This document shows positions 36,664 through 46,435 of a stretch of DNA of 49,436 nucleotides, piece after piece (the stretch's first letter is position 1; each line of letters opens with the position of its first letter). Position numbers and translations under genes: made by a program. The stretch spans positions 1-49,436 of the forward strand of contig ALYD01000022.1 in NCBI GenBank assembly GCA_000513555.1, given 5' to 3'. The DNA is from Lachnospiraceae bacterium JC7. GTDB lineage: Bacteria; Bacillota; Clostridia; Lachnospirales; Lachnospiraceae. The notes under the pieces are model-generated. The model ran no database searches and was not told where the DNA came from. It saw only the letters and a program-made list of their open reading frames with translations.

Positions 36664-37899
36664 TTAACCATTGTTCTCGGTTATATTTCCGTCCGGATCA
36701 AACAGAAGGGGATAATCAGTTGTATCCAAAGCATTTTTTAAGGCTTTTACATGACAGCCTCTCTCGATCAGTCCTTTTCCCATATCTGAAGCTTCCATAT
36801 AAAATGTATGTCCTTTATATACAAACACTATGTCGTAATCAGATGTTGTGGAATCATGATAGAAAGGAACTCCTAATGTATCCTGTAATTCCTTAAAGGT
36901 ATATACATCCTGTCTGACATCAAAAAATGTGTCCAGGGTTCCTTCTATAGTGTGATCCGTCTGTACATAACAACCGATACCTCCGCCCAGCCAGAGGAAG
37001 CTCTCTTCATAATTCAGATACCTGTTCCCGCTGTCCTTATCTTTTTTTACTGAACATCCAAGCATCCTTGCAGCAGGAACACCGAAGCGATTTTCTATAG
37101 CTGTAAAGTCCATAGAAAAAACATCTTCGATCTCTTTATTGTAGAAACCATATACTTTTCCCTTGGTCTGTGTTCGGAGATAATTATCTATAGAATCAAA
37201 TGATCCGGGAGTAGCTGAGACATCCCCCGTGAGATCTCTGTTTAAATTATCCTCTGTAATGGTCCACATGAGAAGCCTGTTGAAAGAGCCTCTGTCCTGA
37301 CTTATGTATTTCTGATAGGTGTCGGGATCCTTTGTCTTGTCAACGCTTTCCATTATTTTATCAAGTACGAGGAAATCCGATCTCTCCATGGAACCGTCAA
37401 TCATCCGAAAAGCATAGTGGTGCACAGAATCCTTTCCGGTGCGGACAAGCAGTTTTCCTGTTTCTTCCCCGAAGCCCAGATCAAAACCGGCTTCATTATC
37501 GGACTTAAGCTCCAGGCATTCTGCTGCATTAGTGCTTTTATTTATGTAAGCTACTAAAGATATGTATTTCCCATCCCCGTCAGGAACTCTGGCAGTTGCT
37601 GCCATTTCACAGACATTGTCATCATTTATGTCGACTATGCAGTAGTATCCGCCTTCGGGGAAATTCTTCAGCAAAATGTCTCTGTATGCCTCAGCGGCTG
37701 ATCTGTTAAATTCATTATCAACACTTTCCGGGACAGTTGTATCAACGGTATCCATGTCAGGCGAAACGTCATTCTGATTTGATTTTCCCGCTTCTGAAGC
37801 CTCGGCTTTTCTGACACGTTCCGGCTCCGCCGAGGTGCCTTTTCCGGTACCACAACCTGAAAGAAGCATTACTAATATAATGATAAAAACTCTATACAT
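36664..37899 (-). CDS. lipoprotein of unknown function
   Basis: 411 residues from the ATG at 37899, which has GAGGG 6 bases upstream and places the lipobox (LLSGCG, Cys near 17) normally; longer starts reach 37935. After a Ser/Asp-rich linker there is a mixed alpha/beta region (about 70-220) with YCIVDINDDNVCEMAAT, an EF-hand-like acidic loop common in secreted Lachnospiraceae proteins that report on output variables. The C-terminal 150 residues (DVYTFKELQDTLGVPFYHDSTTSDYDIVFVYKGHTFYMEAS) look like a beta-rich domain. I do not recognise the family. It stands alone. Confidence 0.75.
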   Translation of the reverse strand: MYRVFIIILVMLLSGCGTGKGTSAEPERVRKAEASEAGKSNQNDVSPDMDTVDTTVPESVDNEFNRSAAEAYRDILLKNFPEGGYYCIVDINDDNVCEMAATARVPDGDGKYISLVAYINKSTNAAECLELKSDNEAGFDLGFGEETGKLLVRTGKDSVHHYAFRMIDGSMERSDFLVLDKIMESVDKTKDPDTYQKYISQDRGSFNRLLMWTITEDNLNRDLTGDVSATPGSFDSIDNYLRTQTKGKVYGFYNKEIEDVFSMDFTAIENRFGVPAARMLGCSVKKDKDSGNRYLNYEESFLWLGGGIGCYVQTDHTIEGTLDTFFDVRQDVYTFKELQDTLGVPFYHDSTTSDYDIVFVYKGHTFYMEASDMGKGLIERGCHVKALKNALDTTDYPLLFDPDGNITENNG

Positions 37900-38085
37900 G
37901 GTTTTCCCTCTTATATACATCACTATATCTTTCAATATATCAGATATTCTTGTCAGGTTGACACAGTCTTCATATATAAATTATTTTTATAAGCACTAAA
38001 TATTCCATTTAGTGTAAAATATCTCTCGATTGCAATTTTTTTCACAATCAACTTTGCTTACAAGCAAAAAATGAAAGGGAGTATT

Positions 38086-39174
38086 ATGGAAAATATCAGA
38101 TCATTTTTGAAACGGAAAGACATCGAGATCTCTGTACAGCGTTACCTCATTGACGCTATGGGAGCTATGGCACAGGGCCTGTTCGCTTCTCTTCTCATAG
38201 GCACCATCTTAAATACACTTGGAGCACAGTTTCACATTTCATTCCTCACCAAGGTGATAGCTACCATCGGAGGAATCGATTATACGATCGGAGGTCTTGC
38301 TTCTGCCATGAGTGGTTCTGCCATGGCTATCGCTATAGGCTATGCTCTCCATTGCCCTCCTTTAGTTCTTTTCTCTCTTACAACAGTTGGTTTTGCTTCC
38401 AATGCCTTAGGCGGAGCAGGCGGACCACTGGCAGTTCTTTTTATCGCCATCATAGCTGCCGAGATCGGAAAGGCAGTTTCAAAAGAGACAAAGATAGATA
38501 TACTCGTAACTCCACTCGCCACTATAGGCGTAGGTATCCTTCTTTCAGCAAATTGGGCACCGGCCATCGGAGCCGCAGCTCTTAAGACCGGAAATCTCAT
38601 AATGTGGGCAACAGGCCAGCAGCCTTTCATAATGGGCATAATAGTATCAGTTATAGTCGGAATCGCACTGACTCTTCCCATCTCCTCTGCTGCAATATGC
38701 GCAGCTCTCAGCCTCACAGGACTTGCCGGCGGAGCCGCTGTAGCAGGATGCTGTGCTCAGATGGTGGGCTTTGCATTTATGAGCTTTAAGGAAAACGGAG
38801 TAGGCGGTCTCGTATCTCAGGGAATCGGAACCTCCATGCTTCAGATGGGAAACATCATCAAAAATCCAAAGATCTGGATCGCTCCTATCCTTTGCTCTGC
38901 CATAACCGGTCCCCTCGCCACATGCGTTTTTAAAATGGAAATGAACGGAACTCCTATTTCATCCGGCATGGGAACCTGCGGTTTCGTAGGCCAGATCGGA
39001 GTATATACAGGCTGGCTCAACAGCATAGCCGAAGGAACAAAAGCCTCCATAACCACATTTGACTGGGCCGGTATGCTGCTCATATGTTTCCTTCTTCCTG
39101 CCGTTCTGTGTCCTGTTTTCAATTCATTCTTCATGAAACTCGGCTGGGTAAAACAGGGTGATATGAAACTGTAG
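38086..39174 (+). CDS. stand-alone PTS EIIC-like membrane protein (PTS_EIIC_2 family)
   Basis: 362 residues from the ATG at 38086 (AAAGGGAG upstream; an ATG 15 bases earlier overlaps that site). About nine hydrophobic segments with many Gly/Ala motifs (GGLASAMSGSAMAIAIG, TGLAGGAAVAGCCAQMVGFAFMS, NPKIWIAPILCSAITGP). It resembles the PTS_EIIC_2 family, which includes the PfoR-like proteins of clostridia. No EIIA or EIIB is encoded nearby, so PTS-driven transport is doubtful; transport of an unknown small molecule or a regulatory role is possible. Confidence 0.8.
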   Translation: MENIRSFLKRKDIEISVQRYLIDAMGAMAQGLFASLLIGTILNTLGAQFHISFLTKVIATIGGIDYTIGGLASAMSGSAMAIAIGYALHCPPLVLFSLTTVGFASNALGGAGGPLAVLFIAIIAAEIGKAVSKETKIDILVTPLATIGVGILLSANWAPAIGAAALKTGNLIMWATGQQPFIMGIIVSVIVGIALTLPISSAAICAALSLTGLAGGAAVAGCCAQMVGFAFMSFKENGVGGLVSQGIGTSMLQMGNIIKNPKIWIAPILCSAITGPLATCVFKMEMNGTPISSGMGTCGFVGQIGVYTGWLNSIAEGTKASITTFDWAGMLLICFLLPAVLCPVFNSFFMKLGWVKQGDMKL

Positions 39175-39208
39175 ATCACTCTTCTCTTAATTCAAAGCCG
39201 GCACCGAT

Positions 39209-39260
39209 GCACACTTTCGAAACGGCCACCTCTTTTGAAGGTGGCCGTCGGAAAATGTGC
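39209..39260. terminator. bidirectional terminator between EIIC-like gene and tctA
   Basis: A long stem: ACGGCCACCT / AGGTGGCCGT, extended outward by GCACA-TTTC / GAAAATGTGC pairing with minor mismatches. It lies between convergent genes and is followed on plus by TCTTTAGTTTTT. Confidence 0.78.
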
Positions 39261-39298
39261 TCTTTAGTTTTTAAATTACTGGTGAAATAAGTCTGTGA

Positions 39299-40828
39299 TC
39301 AAATCGCAGACTCAGCCTTTACAGGCTCAAGATCCACGCTCCTGACTTTTTTTACCCTCAGACTTTTTACAGCCGGGATGTTGGAAATGATAGTGATAAA
39401 TGTGATCACTGTAAGAACTATAGTTATGGGACGTCCGAATAATGCAATCACCGGGTTTTCAGCTGTAGAAGCCAACGATACTGCACGCCTGAAATTTGTA
39501 TCCATCATTCCTCCCAAAACCAGTCCCAGTGTAATAGGAGCTACAGAATATCCTCTGGTTCTCAGGAAGTATCCTAAAATTCCGAAAAAGAACATAAGCC
39601 CTACATCGAACATCCTTGTATTGCATGCATATGCACCGACAACACACAAGACTGTGACCACCGGCAGGAGAATCTTTTTAGGTACTGATATCACCTTACT
39701 TACTACGGGAGTCAAAAGTGTCCCCAAAACAAGCAGGAATATACATCCCAAAAATCCACCGGCCAGAATTGCATTGAAGGCTTCTCCGCTGGTCTTAAGG
39801 AAATTAGGTCCAGGCTGCAGTCCATGAATATAAAATACAGACATGATGATAGCTGTGACCGCATCTCCCGGAATCGCCAGAGTAAGCATAGGAATCAATG
39901 CACCGCCGATACAGGCATTGTTTGCAGATTCCGATGCCGCTATTCCCTCAACGGCTCCTTCTCCAAAGGGTACACTTGGATTTTTAACGATCCTCTTGGC
40001 CTCTGAATATGCAAGAAAAGCAGCTACCGGCCCACCCGCTCCCGGAAGGGCTCCTACAAATGTTCCTATGACACAATAATAGAGAGAATGCCAGAATTCC
40101 TTTAAAACTTCTCCGGTCTTAACAACCATTTTTTCCAGCTTTGTAACTTCACCCTCTGCATATCCATCAGAAACAGTACATAAAACCTCAGCAAATCCAA
40201 ACAGTCCCACCAGTGCAGGAACTGTTGCGATACCGGATTTCAGTCCCTGAATACCGAACGTAAGTCTGGGAGAACCAACAACGCTGTCGAGCCCTATCAA
40301 GGAGAAGAATATACCGATAAGAGCTGCTATAAGTCCCTTTGAGAAGGACTTTGAAGTAAGCGAACCGACTGTTGCAAGTCCGAACAGTGCAAGAAGGAAA
40401 TAATCCATGGGCTGGAATTTCAAAGCCAAGGCAGTAATGGGCTTTGCCAGTATGGCCAATGCAGCCAGTCCGAAAACAGATCCGATGAATGAATATACTG
40501 TTGCATATTTAAGAGCTTTAAATGCTTTTCCTCTTTTGGCCAGAGGATGACCATCCATGGTAGTGACAACTGAAGATGGCGCTCCCGGAATATTCACAAG
40601 GATAGCTGAAAGTGCTCCGGAAAACACACCTACAACATATACTCCCATTATGGTTCCCATTGCATCCTCAGTGGACCATGTATATGTTATGGAAACCAGA
40701 AGGGCCGTTGCCATGGAAACAGACAATCCCGGTATGGCCCCCACGAACATTCCCGCCAGAGAACCTAAAAATGTCAGTATGATAAAGCGGATATTAACGC
40801 AATATGCCAATACACCTAAAATACTCAT
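39299..40828 (-). CDS. tctA: tripartite tricarboxylate transporter, large permease TctA
   Basis: 509 residues, about twelve hydrophobic segments. TctA signatures include GAIPGLSVSMATALLVSITYTW (27-48), PGAPSSVVTTMDGHPLAKRG (80-99) and GALPGAGGPVAAFLAYSEAKR near 258-278. Large membrane subunit of a TTT-family secondary importer using an extracellular binding protein. Last gene of the tct operon; GGAGGATTAT precedes the ATG, 21 bases after tctB. The substrate may be a di- or tricarboxylate or another organic acid. Confidence 0.92.
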   Translation of the reverse strand: MSILGVLAYCVNIRFIILTFLGSLAGMFVGAIPGLSVSMATALLVSITYTWSTEDAMGTIMGVYVVGVFSGALSAILVNIPGAPSSVVTTMDGHPLAKRGKAFKALKYATVYSFIGSVFGLAALAILAKPITALALKFQPMDYFLLALFGLATVGSLTSKSFSKGLIAALIGIFFSLIGLDSVVGSPRLTFGIQGLKSGIATVPALVGLFGFAEVLCTVSDGYAEGEVTKLEKMVVKTGEVLKEFWHSLYYCVIGTFVGALPGAGGPVAAFLAYSEAKRIVKNPSVPFGEGAVEGIAASESANNACIGGALIPMLTLAIPGDAVTAIIMSVFYIHGLQPGPNFLKTSGEAFNAILAGGFLGCIFLLVLGTLLTPVVSKVISVPKKILLPVVTVLCVVGAYACNTRMFDVGLMFFFGILGYFLRTRGYSVAPITLGLVLGGMMDTNFRRAVSLASTAENPVIALFGRPITIVLTVITFITIISNIPAVKSLRVKKVRSVDLEPVKAESAI

Positions 40829-40849
40829 ATAATCCTCCGAAATACCTCT

Positions 40850-41326
40850 TTATGGGAAACGAACATTAAGCAAGATTCCAAACAAGAGATAAATGATAAG
40901 CGAGGTGGCAACTGCGATAACAACTATCATCCACCATCTTTTTTCTCCGAAAAAACGGATCATGGCCATAAGAAAAACAACCGTAGCAGGTATGTATCCT
41001 GTGACATTCATAAGTATTTCATAAACAACCGCCATAAGGGCCACTATAACGACCCTCTTAAAATTAATGAGACTGCCGGAATCCTTTTTCTTTTCCTCCG
41101 GAGCCATCACTCTTCTTCCGTCGGCAAACAGTGAAAATGCCAGCAATATGGCGAATACTGAAATCAACACAGGAAAAAGATAGGGAGACATCTTCCATTC
41201 TGTCTGAACACGAGCTGTGTAATGCTTGAACAGGCTATATATCAGTAAAGCCACACCCAGAAGCAGAACAACTATGCCATCCTGAATCTCAGGATTACTT
41301 AAAGTTTTTTTCTTATGACCATCCAT
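40850..41326 (-). CDS. tctB: tripartite tricarboxylate transporter, small permease TctB
   Basis: 158 residues with four hydrophobic segments (near 18-30, 47-63, 88-110, 128-150), matching the TctB/DUF1468 layout. It is the poorly conserved small membrane subunit of the TTT importer. It lies between tctC and tctA with short spacing (21 bases each side). Confidence 0.87.
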   Translation of the reverse strand: MDGHKKKTLSNPEIQDGIVVLLLGVALLIYSLFKHYTARVQTEWKMSPYLFPVLISVFAILLAFSLFADGRRVMAPEEKKKDSGSLINFKRVVIVALMAVVYEILMNVTGYIPATVVFLMAMIRFFGEKRWWMIVVIAVATSLIIYLLFGILLNVRFP

Positions 41327-41347
41327 ATGAGAACACCTCTTACATTA

Positions 41348-42406
41348 TTAAGGCTTTGCTATTCCGTAATCCTCCGGGCTGTTTGTTGCAGCTCCGGCAT
41401 CAAATAACATCCATGAAACCTTTGATTCCCATGCTGAATAGAACTTATTCATATCCTCTACAGTCTTATAGGTCTCATACAGTTTATCAATGTTGTTATC
41501 ATCCATGAACTTTTTGAAATCTTCATTCTGTTCAGCCTTCTCCGCAGCAGAACGAAGAACTTCCTGAACCTCTTCAGGAACATCATTCTTAACAAGCAGA
41601 CTTAACGGAGTATATGGAATAGACAAGTAGTCTTCAGCACCTTCCATAACTTCACTGAGAGCACTTACATCAGGATACTGCTCCATACGTTCTGTTGCAC
41701 ATACTGCAAGCATCTTTAAATCACCGGATTCGATATAAGATTTAACCGTTGAATAATTTGAATTCGTGAATTCAACCTGTCCGCCCATAACAGCAACAAT
41801 TCCGTCAGAACCGGATGAATATGCAGTGAGTGCCGGCTCATAACCATACTTATTCATGATAAGTGCCTGAACATGACCTGATCCGCCCGGACCTGTATAT
41901 GCCATCTGGATAGTTCCCGGATTTGCCTTAATATCACTAAGAAGATCTTCAATTGTGTTGTACTTGGAATTTCCTGCAACAACAATTACCTTAGGATCAT
42001 TTGCAACAAGAGCGATAGGTGAGAAATCGGCGTAACTCATTTCAGAAATACCCATAACTCTTTGAGTTCCCAGTGATTCTGCTGCGAACAAAACAGTATA
42101 TCCGTCATTGCCCGCATCCAAAGTTGCCTGGCATCCTACAGATCCGGATGCTCCGGCCTGATTCTCAACCACGATTGACTGTCCAAGCTCTTTACTCAGG
42201 GCCTGTGCAAACTGTCTTCCTACCAGATCAGTTGTTCCTCCTGCTCCATATGGAACTATCATGGTAATTGCCTTAGTCGGATAATCCGTCTTTGCTGCTT
42301 TATCAGCCGAAGAACCGTCAGGAACCGATCCTCCGCCGGAACCACAAGCCACTGTGGACAGCACCAATGATGTCATCAATACCCCTGTTAAAATCTTTTT
42401 AAACAT
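41348..42406 (-). CDS. tctC: tripartite tricarboxylate transporter, binding lipoprotein TctC (Bug family)
   Basis: 352 residues from the ATG at 42406, 10 bases after GGAGG; the first ATG at 42415 is only one base from that site. The lipobox is STVACG (Cys near 22). The mature protein has the Bug-type pattern: YPTKAITMIVPYGAGGTTDLVGRQFA, VVENQAGASGSVG, and AMAYTGPGGSGHVQA-like sequence. It binds the substrate outside the cell and delivers it to TctA/TctB. The leader is rich in palindromes. Gram-positive lipoprotein forms of TctC are less common than the periplasmic ones of Proteobacteria. Confidence 0.9.
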   Translation of the reverse strand: MFKKILTGVLMTSLVLSTVACGSGGGSVPDGSSADKAAKTDYPTKAITMIVPYGAGGTTDLVGRQFAQALSKELGQSIVVENQAGASGSVGCQATLDAGNDGYTVLFAAESLGTQRVMGISEMSYADFSPIALVANDPKVIVVAGNSKYNTIEDLLSDIKANPGTIQMAYTGPGGSGHVQALIMNKYGYEPALTAYSSGSDGIVAVMGGQVEFTNSNYSTVKSYIESGDLKMLAVCATERMEQYPDVSALSEVMEGAEDYLSIPYTPLSLLVKNDVPEEVQEVLRSAAEKAEQNEDFKKFMDDNNIDKLYETYKTVEDMNKFYSAWESKVSWMLFDAGAATNSPEDYGIAKP

Positions 42407-42432
42407 CCCTTTCATACCTCCTTGGTAATGAT

Positions 42433-42451
42433 TCGACTGCGCCGCAGTCGA
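42433..42451. promoter_or_regulatory. 19-base GC-rich perfect palindrome in the tctC leader
   Basis: TCGACTGCG-C-CGCAGTCGA, 10 bases upstream of the ribosome binding site of tctC. It could be a regulator site or form a leader hairpin that controls translation. Confidence 0.5.
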
Positions 42452-42461
42452 TATTCCTTTG

Positions 42462-42493
42462 CGTTATGTCATATATAACGTAAAGCGTTTTAC
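42462..42493. promoter_or_regulatory. two AT-rich palindromes upstream of tctC
   Basis: CGTTAT-N7-ATAACG (42462-42480) adjoins GTAAA-N4-TTTAC (42480-42493). With the 19-base palindrome they fill most of the 120-base gap between aroK and tctC. Confidence 0.42.
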
Positions 42494-42535
42494 TTATACC
42501 CCGTAGTTATATTTTCTCTATTTTTACCCTGTTTG

Positions 42536-43075
42536 TCAATGTAAAGGAACGTCGTATTTCATAAGTGAATCAACAAGCTCTTTACATATCTCAAGCTCTG
42601 TTTTGTTGTCGGTTTCCAGTACTATATCTGCTGCAGCCAGATACTTATCCCGGCGTTTTAGCATCATTTCCTCAATAAACTTCACATTTTTATTATTTTT
42701 AAGAAGTGGTCTTTCCTGTCTGTCTTTGACACGTTCAAGTATAGTTTCCGGTTTTGCCGTAAGAAAAACAACTCTACCATTTTTCCTCATCTCAAGAACA
42801 TTTTGTTCTCTCATGGGTGTACCGCCACCACAGGAAATAACTGCATGATGCTTTGACCTTAATTCTCTGAGAAGTTCTGTCTCGGCATTCCTGAAATACT
42901 CTTCTCCATGCACTTTAAAGATATCTGAAATACTCATATTCTCGCGATCACAAATAATCTGATCCATTTCAACCACTTCCATGTCAGTCAATCTACCGAG
43001 TAAGCCGGATATGGTGGATTTACCTACCCCCATAAAACCTATGAGAAATATGTTGTAGTCAAAAAGTTGTTCCAT
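42536..43075 (-). CDS. aroK: shikimate kinase
   Basis: 179 residues from the ATG at 43075 with AAGGAGA upstream; longer starts reach 43114. P-loop GFMGVGKST (13-21), Walker B-like EMDQII (36-41), the shikimate-binding SCGGGTPMR (81-89) and the RPLL motif (near 122) identify shikimate kinase. It phosphorylates shikimate in aromatic amino acid synthesis. Other aro genes are absent, and the next gene on the strand starts the tct operon; a hairpin terminator separates it from the upstream PTS gene. A related gluconate kinase is unlikely given the CGGG and RPLL motifs. Confidence 0.88.
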   Translation of the reverse strand: MEQLFDYNIFLIGFMGVGKSTISGLLGRLTDMEVVEMDQIICDRENMSISDIFKVHGEEYFRNAETELLRELRSKHHAVISCGGGTPMREQNVLEMRKNGRVVFLTAKPETILERVKDRQERPLLKNNKNVKFIEEMMLKRRDKYLAAADIVLETDNKTELEICKELVDSLMKYDVPLH

Positions 43076-43213
43076 AATAGCTTCTCCTTCAAAATGTGTC
43101 ATAGTAAAATACATACTTTAAACATTTTACCAATAAGTCACCGACCTCGATAATTCCTTTTTTCACCCCATAGATATAACCACGATAAAACTGCGTATCC
43201 ATTCATACCAAAA

Positions 43214-43243
43214 AAGCAGGTGGCAAATACCTGCCACCTGCTT
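43214..43243 (-). terminator. terminator of the PTS beta-glucoside operon
   Basis: Perfect 12-bp stem AAGCAGGTGGCA / TGCCACCTGCTT with a 6-base loop, followed on the minus strand by TTTTTTGG. It lies about 110 bases past the EIIBC stop. Confidence 0.85.
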
Positions 43244-43353
43244 CATATTACTTTCAAACTGTTTTTTATTTTCTTCTGAACCTGAAAAATGCTTCAGATA
43301 CAATTCAAGGAGCTGTTATTTCTTATATTATTTCAGTCCCCTTTTTCCATGAC

Positions 43354-44706
43354 TCACTCATCAAATCCAACGAACCATGTGATAACGAATCCGAGAACTG
43401 TAGCTATAACTGCTGCCACACATGCAAGTGCGAAGTTCTGCATCGTACCGCCGAGGAAGATCGGAAGTGTAAGGAATGAGCAGGATGCTGTAGCATAAGC
43501 ACGAACATCGAACATACCTACGAAGATTCCTGTGATAGCAGCTGCAGCGATAGCAGAGATAAGAGGCTTTCTGAGACGGATGAGACATCCGTAAAGTGCA
43601 GGCTCTGTTACTGAAAGAAGTGCTGTAACACCTGTTGAGATACCTGTCTGCTTATTCTCTGCCTTCTTGGCCTTAACTCCTACTGCGAGAGCTGCACCTG
43701 CGATAGCGAGGTTTGCTGCAAGCGCCTTTGTAAAGAGAAGTGATGAGCCATAGGTTGTGATCTCGTTTACGATGAGCGGAGTGATGATAGTGTGCATACC
43801 AACCATTACGAGAAGCGGATGTAATGCTGAAAGCACTGCCATGCTGATTCCGCCGAAGCTTGTAAGCCATACACAGAAGTTAGCGAGAGCTGTACCGATG
43901 ATGGTTCCGATAGGTCCGAGGATGAGAAGTGTAAGTACGAACATAACGAGGCCAAGGATGAATGGTCTGAGTATTGACTTAACAGCATCAGGAAGTACCT
44001 TCATGATGCTTCTGTCAAGGACTGCCATAACAGGAACCATGAGAAGTGCAGGCACGATATTTGATGTGTAGCTTACCTTGGTAAGAGCGATACCGAAAAG
44101 ATTCAGCTCCTCAACTCCTGAAATAGAGCTTGAGCAAAGAGCAAGCATTACGAATGCAGCCACATATTCATTAGTCTTGAGACGACGTGCGCCTGCGAAG
44201 GCAACCATAACAGGAAGATAGCTGTAAGCTGCCTGTGCCAGTGCATTGATCAGTACATATGTGCTTGTCTCTGTTGCTGCCGGATTCATGAACTTCACGA
44301 TGGCAAGCAGTGCGGAGATAAGACCTGAACCGATAAGTACAGGAAGTGTCGGTGTGATACAGCCTGAAATAAATGCAAATACCTTGCTTACTGTGTTCTC
44401 CTTTGCATCTCCGTCGAGATTCTCGTTAACAGGTGCCTCTGCTCCTGTCTCCGGAAGGAGTGGGAGCATCTCATTGTAAAGCTGCTCTACAGAAGGTCCG
44501 ATAACTATCTGATACTGTCCAGCCTGATCGATAACGCCCTTCACGCCTTCGATCGCCTTCAGTTCCTCTTCATTTGCCTTCTTCTTGTCTGCAAGTACCA
44601 GGCGAAGTCTGGTCATACAGTGTGTATGAGTTTTAATATTCTCAGCGCCGCCTACTGCAGCTATTATGGCAGGTGCCATAGTCTTAAAATCAAGTTCTTT
44701 CTTCAT
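43354..44706 (-). CDS. PTS beta-glucoside transporter EIIBC
   Basis: 450 residues. An EIIB domain (1-85) with phospho-cysteine C30 in THCMTRLRL is joined to an EIIC domain of about ten membrane segments (105-450), including the LHPLLVMVGMHTIITPL and SVTEPALYGCL stretches of glucose-superfamily EIIC. It lacks the C-terminal EIIA found in the full BglF type, so a separate EIIA must serve it. It imports and phosphorylates a beta-glucoside. AAGGAGAG precedes the ATG. Codon use is biased toward GCT, AAG, CTT and GGT, suggesting strong expression. GH1 lies 95 bases upstream. Confidence 0.9.
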   Translation of the reverse strand: MKKELDFKTMAPAIIAAVGGAENIKTHTHCMTRLRLVLADKKKANEEELKAIEGVKGVIDQAGQYQIVIGPSVEQLYNEMLPLLPETGAEAPVNENLDGDAKENTVSKVFAFISGCITPTLPVLIGSGLISALLAIVKFMNPAATETSTYVLINALAQAAYSYLPVMVAFAGARRLKTNEYVAAFVMLALCSSSISGVEELNLFGIALTKVSYTSNIVPALLMVPVMAVLDRSIMKVLPDAVKSILRPFILGLVMFVLTLLILGPIGTIIGTALANFCVWLTSFGGISMAVLSALHPLLVMVGMHTIITPLIVNEITTYGSSLLFTKALAANLAIAGAALAVGVKAKKAENKQTGISTGVTALLSVTEPALYGCLIRLRKPLISAIAAAAITGIFVGMFDVRAYATASCSFLTLPIFLGGTMQNFALACVAAVIATVLGFVITWFVGFDE

Positions 44707-44801
44707 TGTTGCTCTCCTTCTCAGATAAGTCAGGTCTTTCTAAGCCAGTAAAAGATCTGACTTTATATTTTTCTCCGGACCCCCTTCAGATCCGGCTAGA
44801 T

Positions 44802-46292
<1,491 letters not shown>

Positions 46293-46300
46293 TTAAAAAT

Positions 46301-46357
46301 AATAAATCCATTCCATAAATTGCGATGTTTTCATGCAATAAATGGAATGGATTTATT
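46301..46357. promoter_or_regulatory. 23-bp inverted repeat upstream of the GH1/PTS operon
   Basis: Arms 46301-46323 and 46335-46357, 21 of 23 positions paired, with an 11-base loop. It starts 50 bases upstream of the GH1 start. The stem is AT-rich (GGAATGG core) and lacks a normal terminator tail, so a binding site for the adjacent PRD regulator or a leader structure is more likely than a terminator. Confidence 0.6.
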
Positions 46358-46435
46358 GATCATTTTACTCGGCTGCTGTTGAAGTATTTCATATGAGCTA
46401 TGCCATAGTCTGATCCCTTTTCTATGGGACGATCC

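Noticed and set aside
46301..46357. Inverted repeat as a simple terminator of the PRD regulator gene
   Set aside because: It is AT-rich with a long stem, lies nearer the GH1 start than the regulator stop, and lacks a strong T run; a regulatory role fits better.
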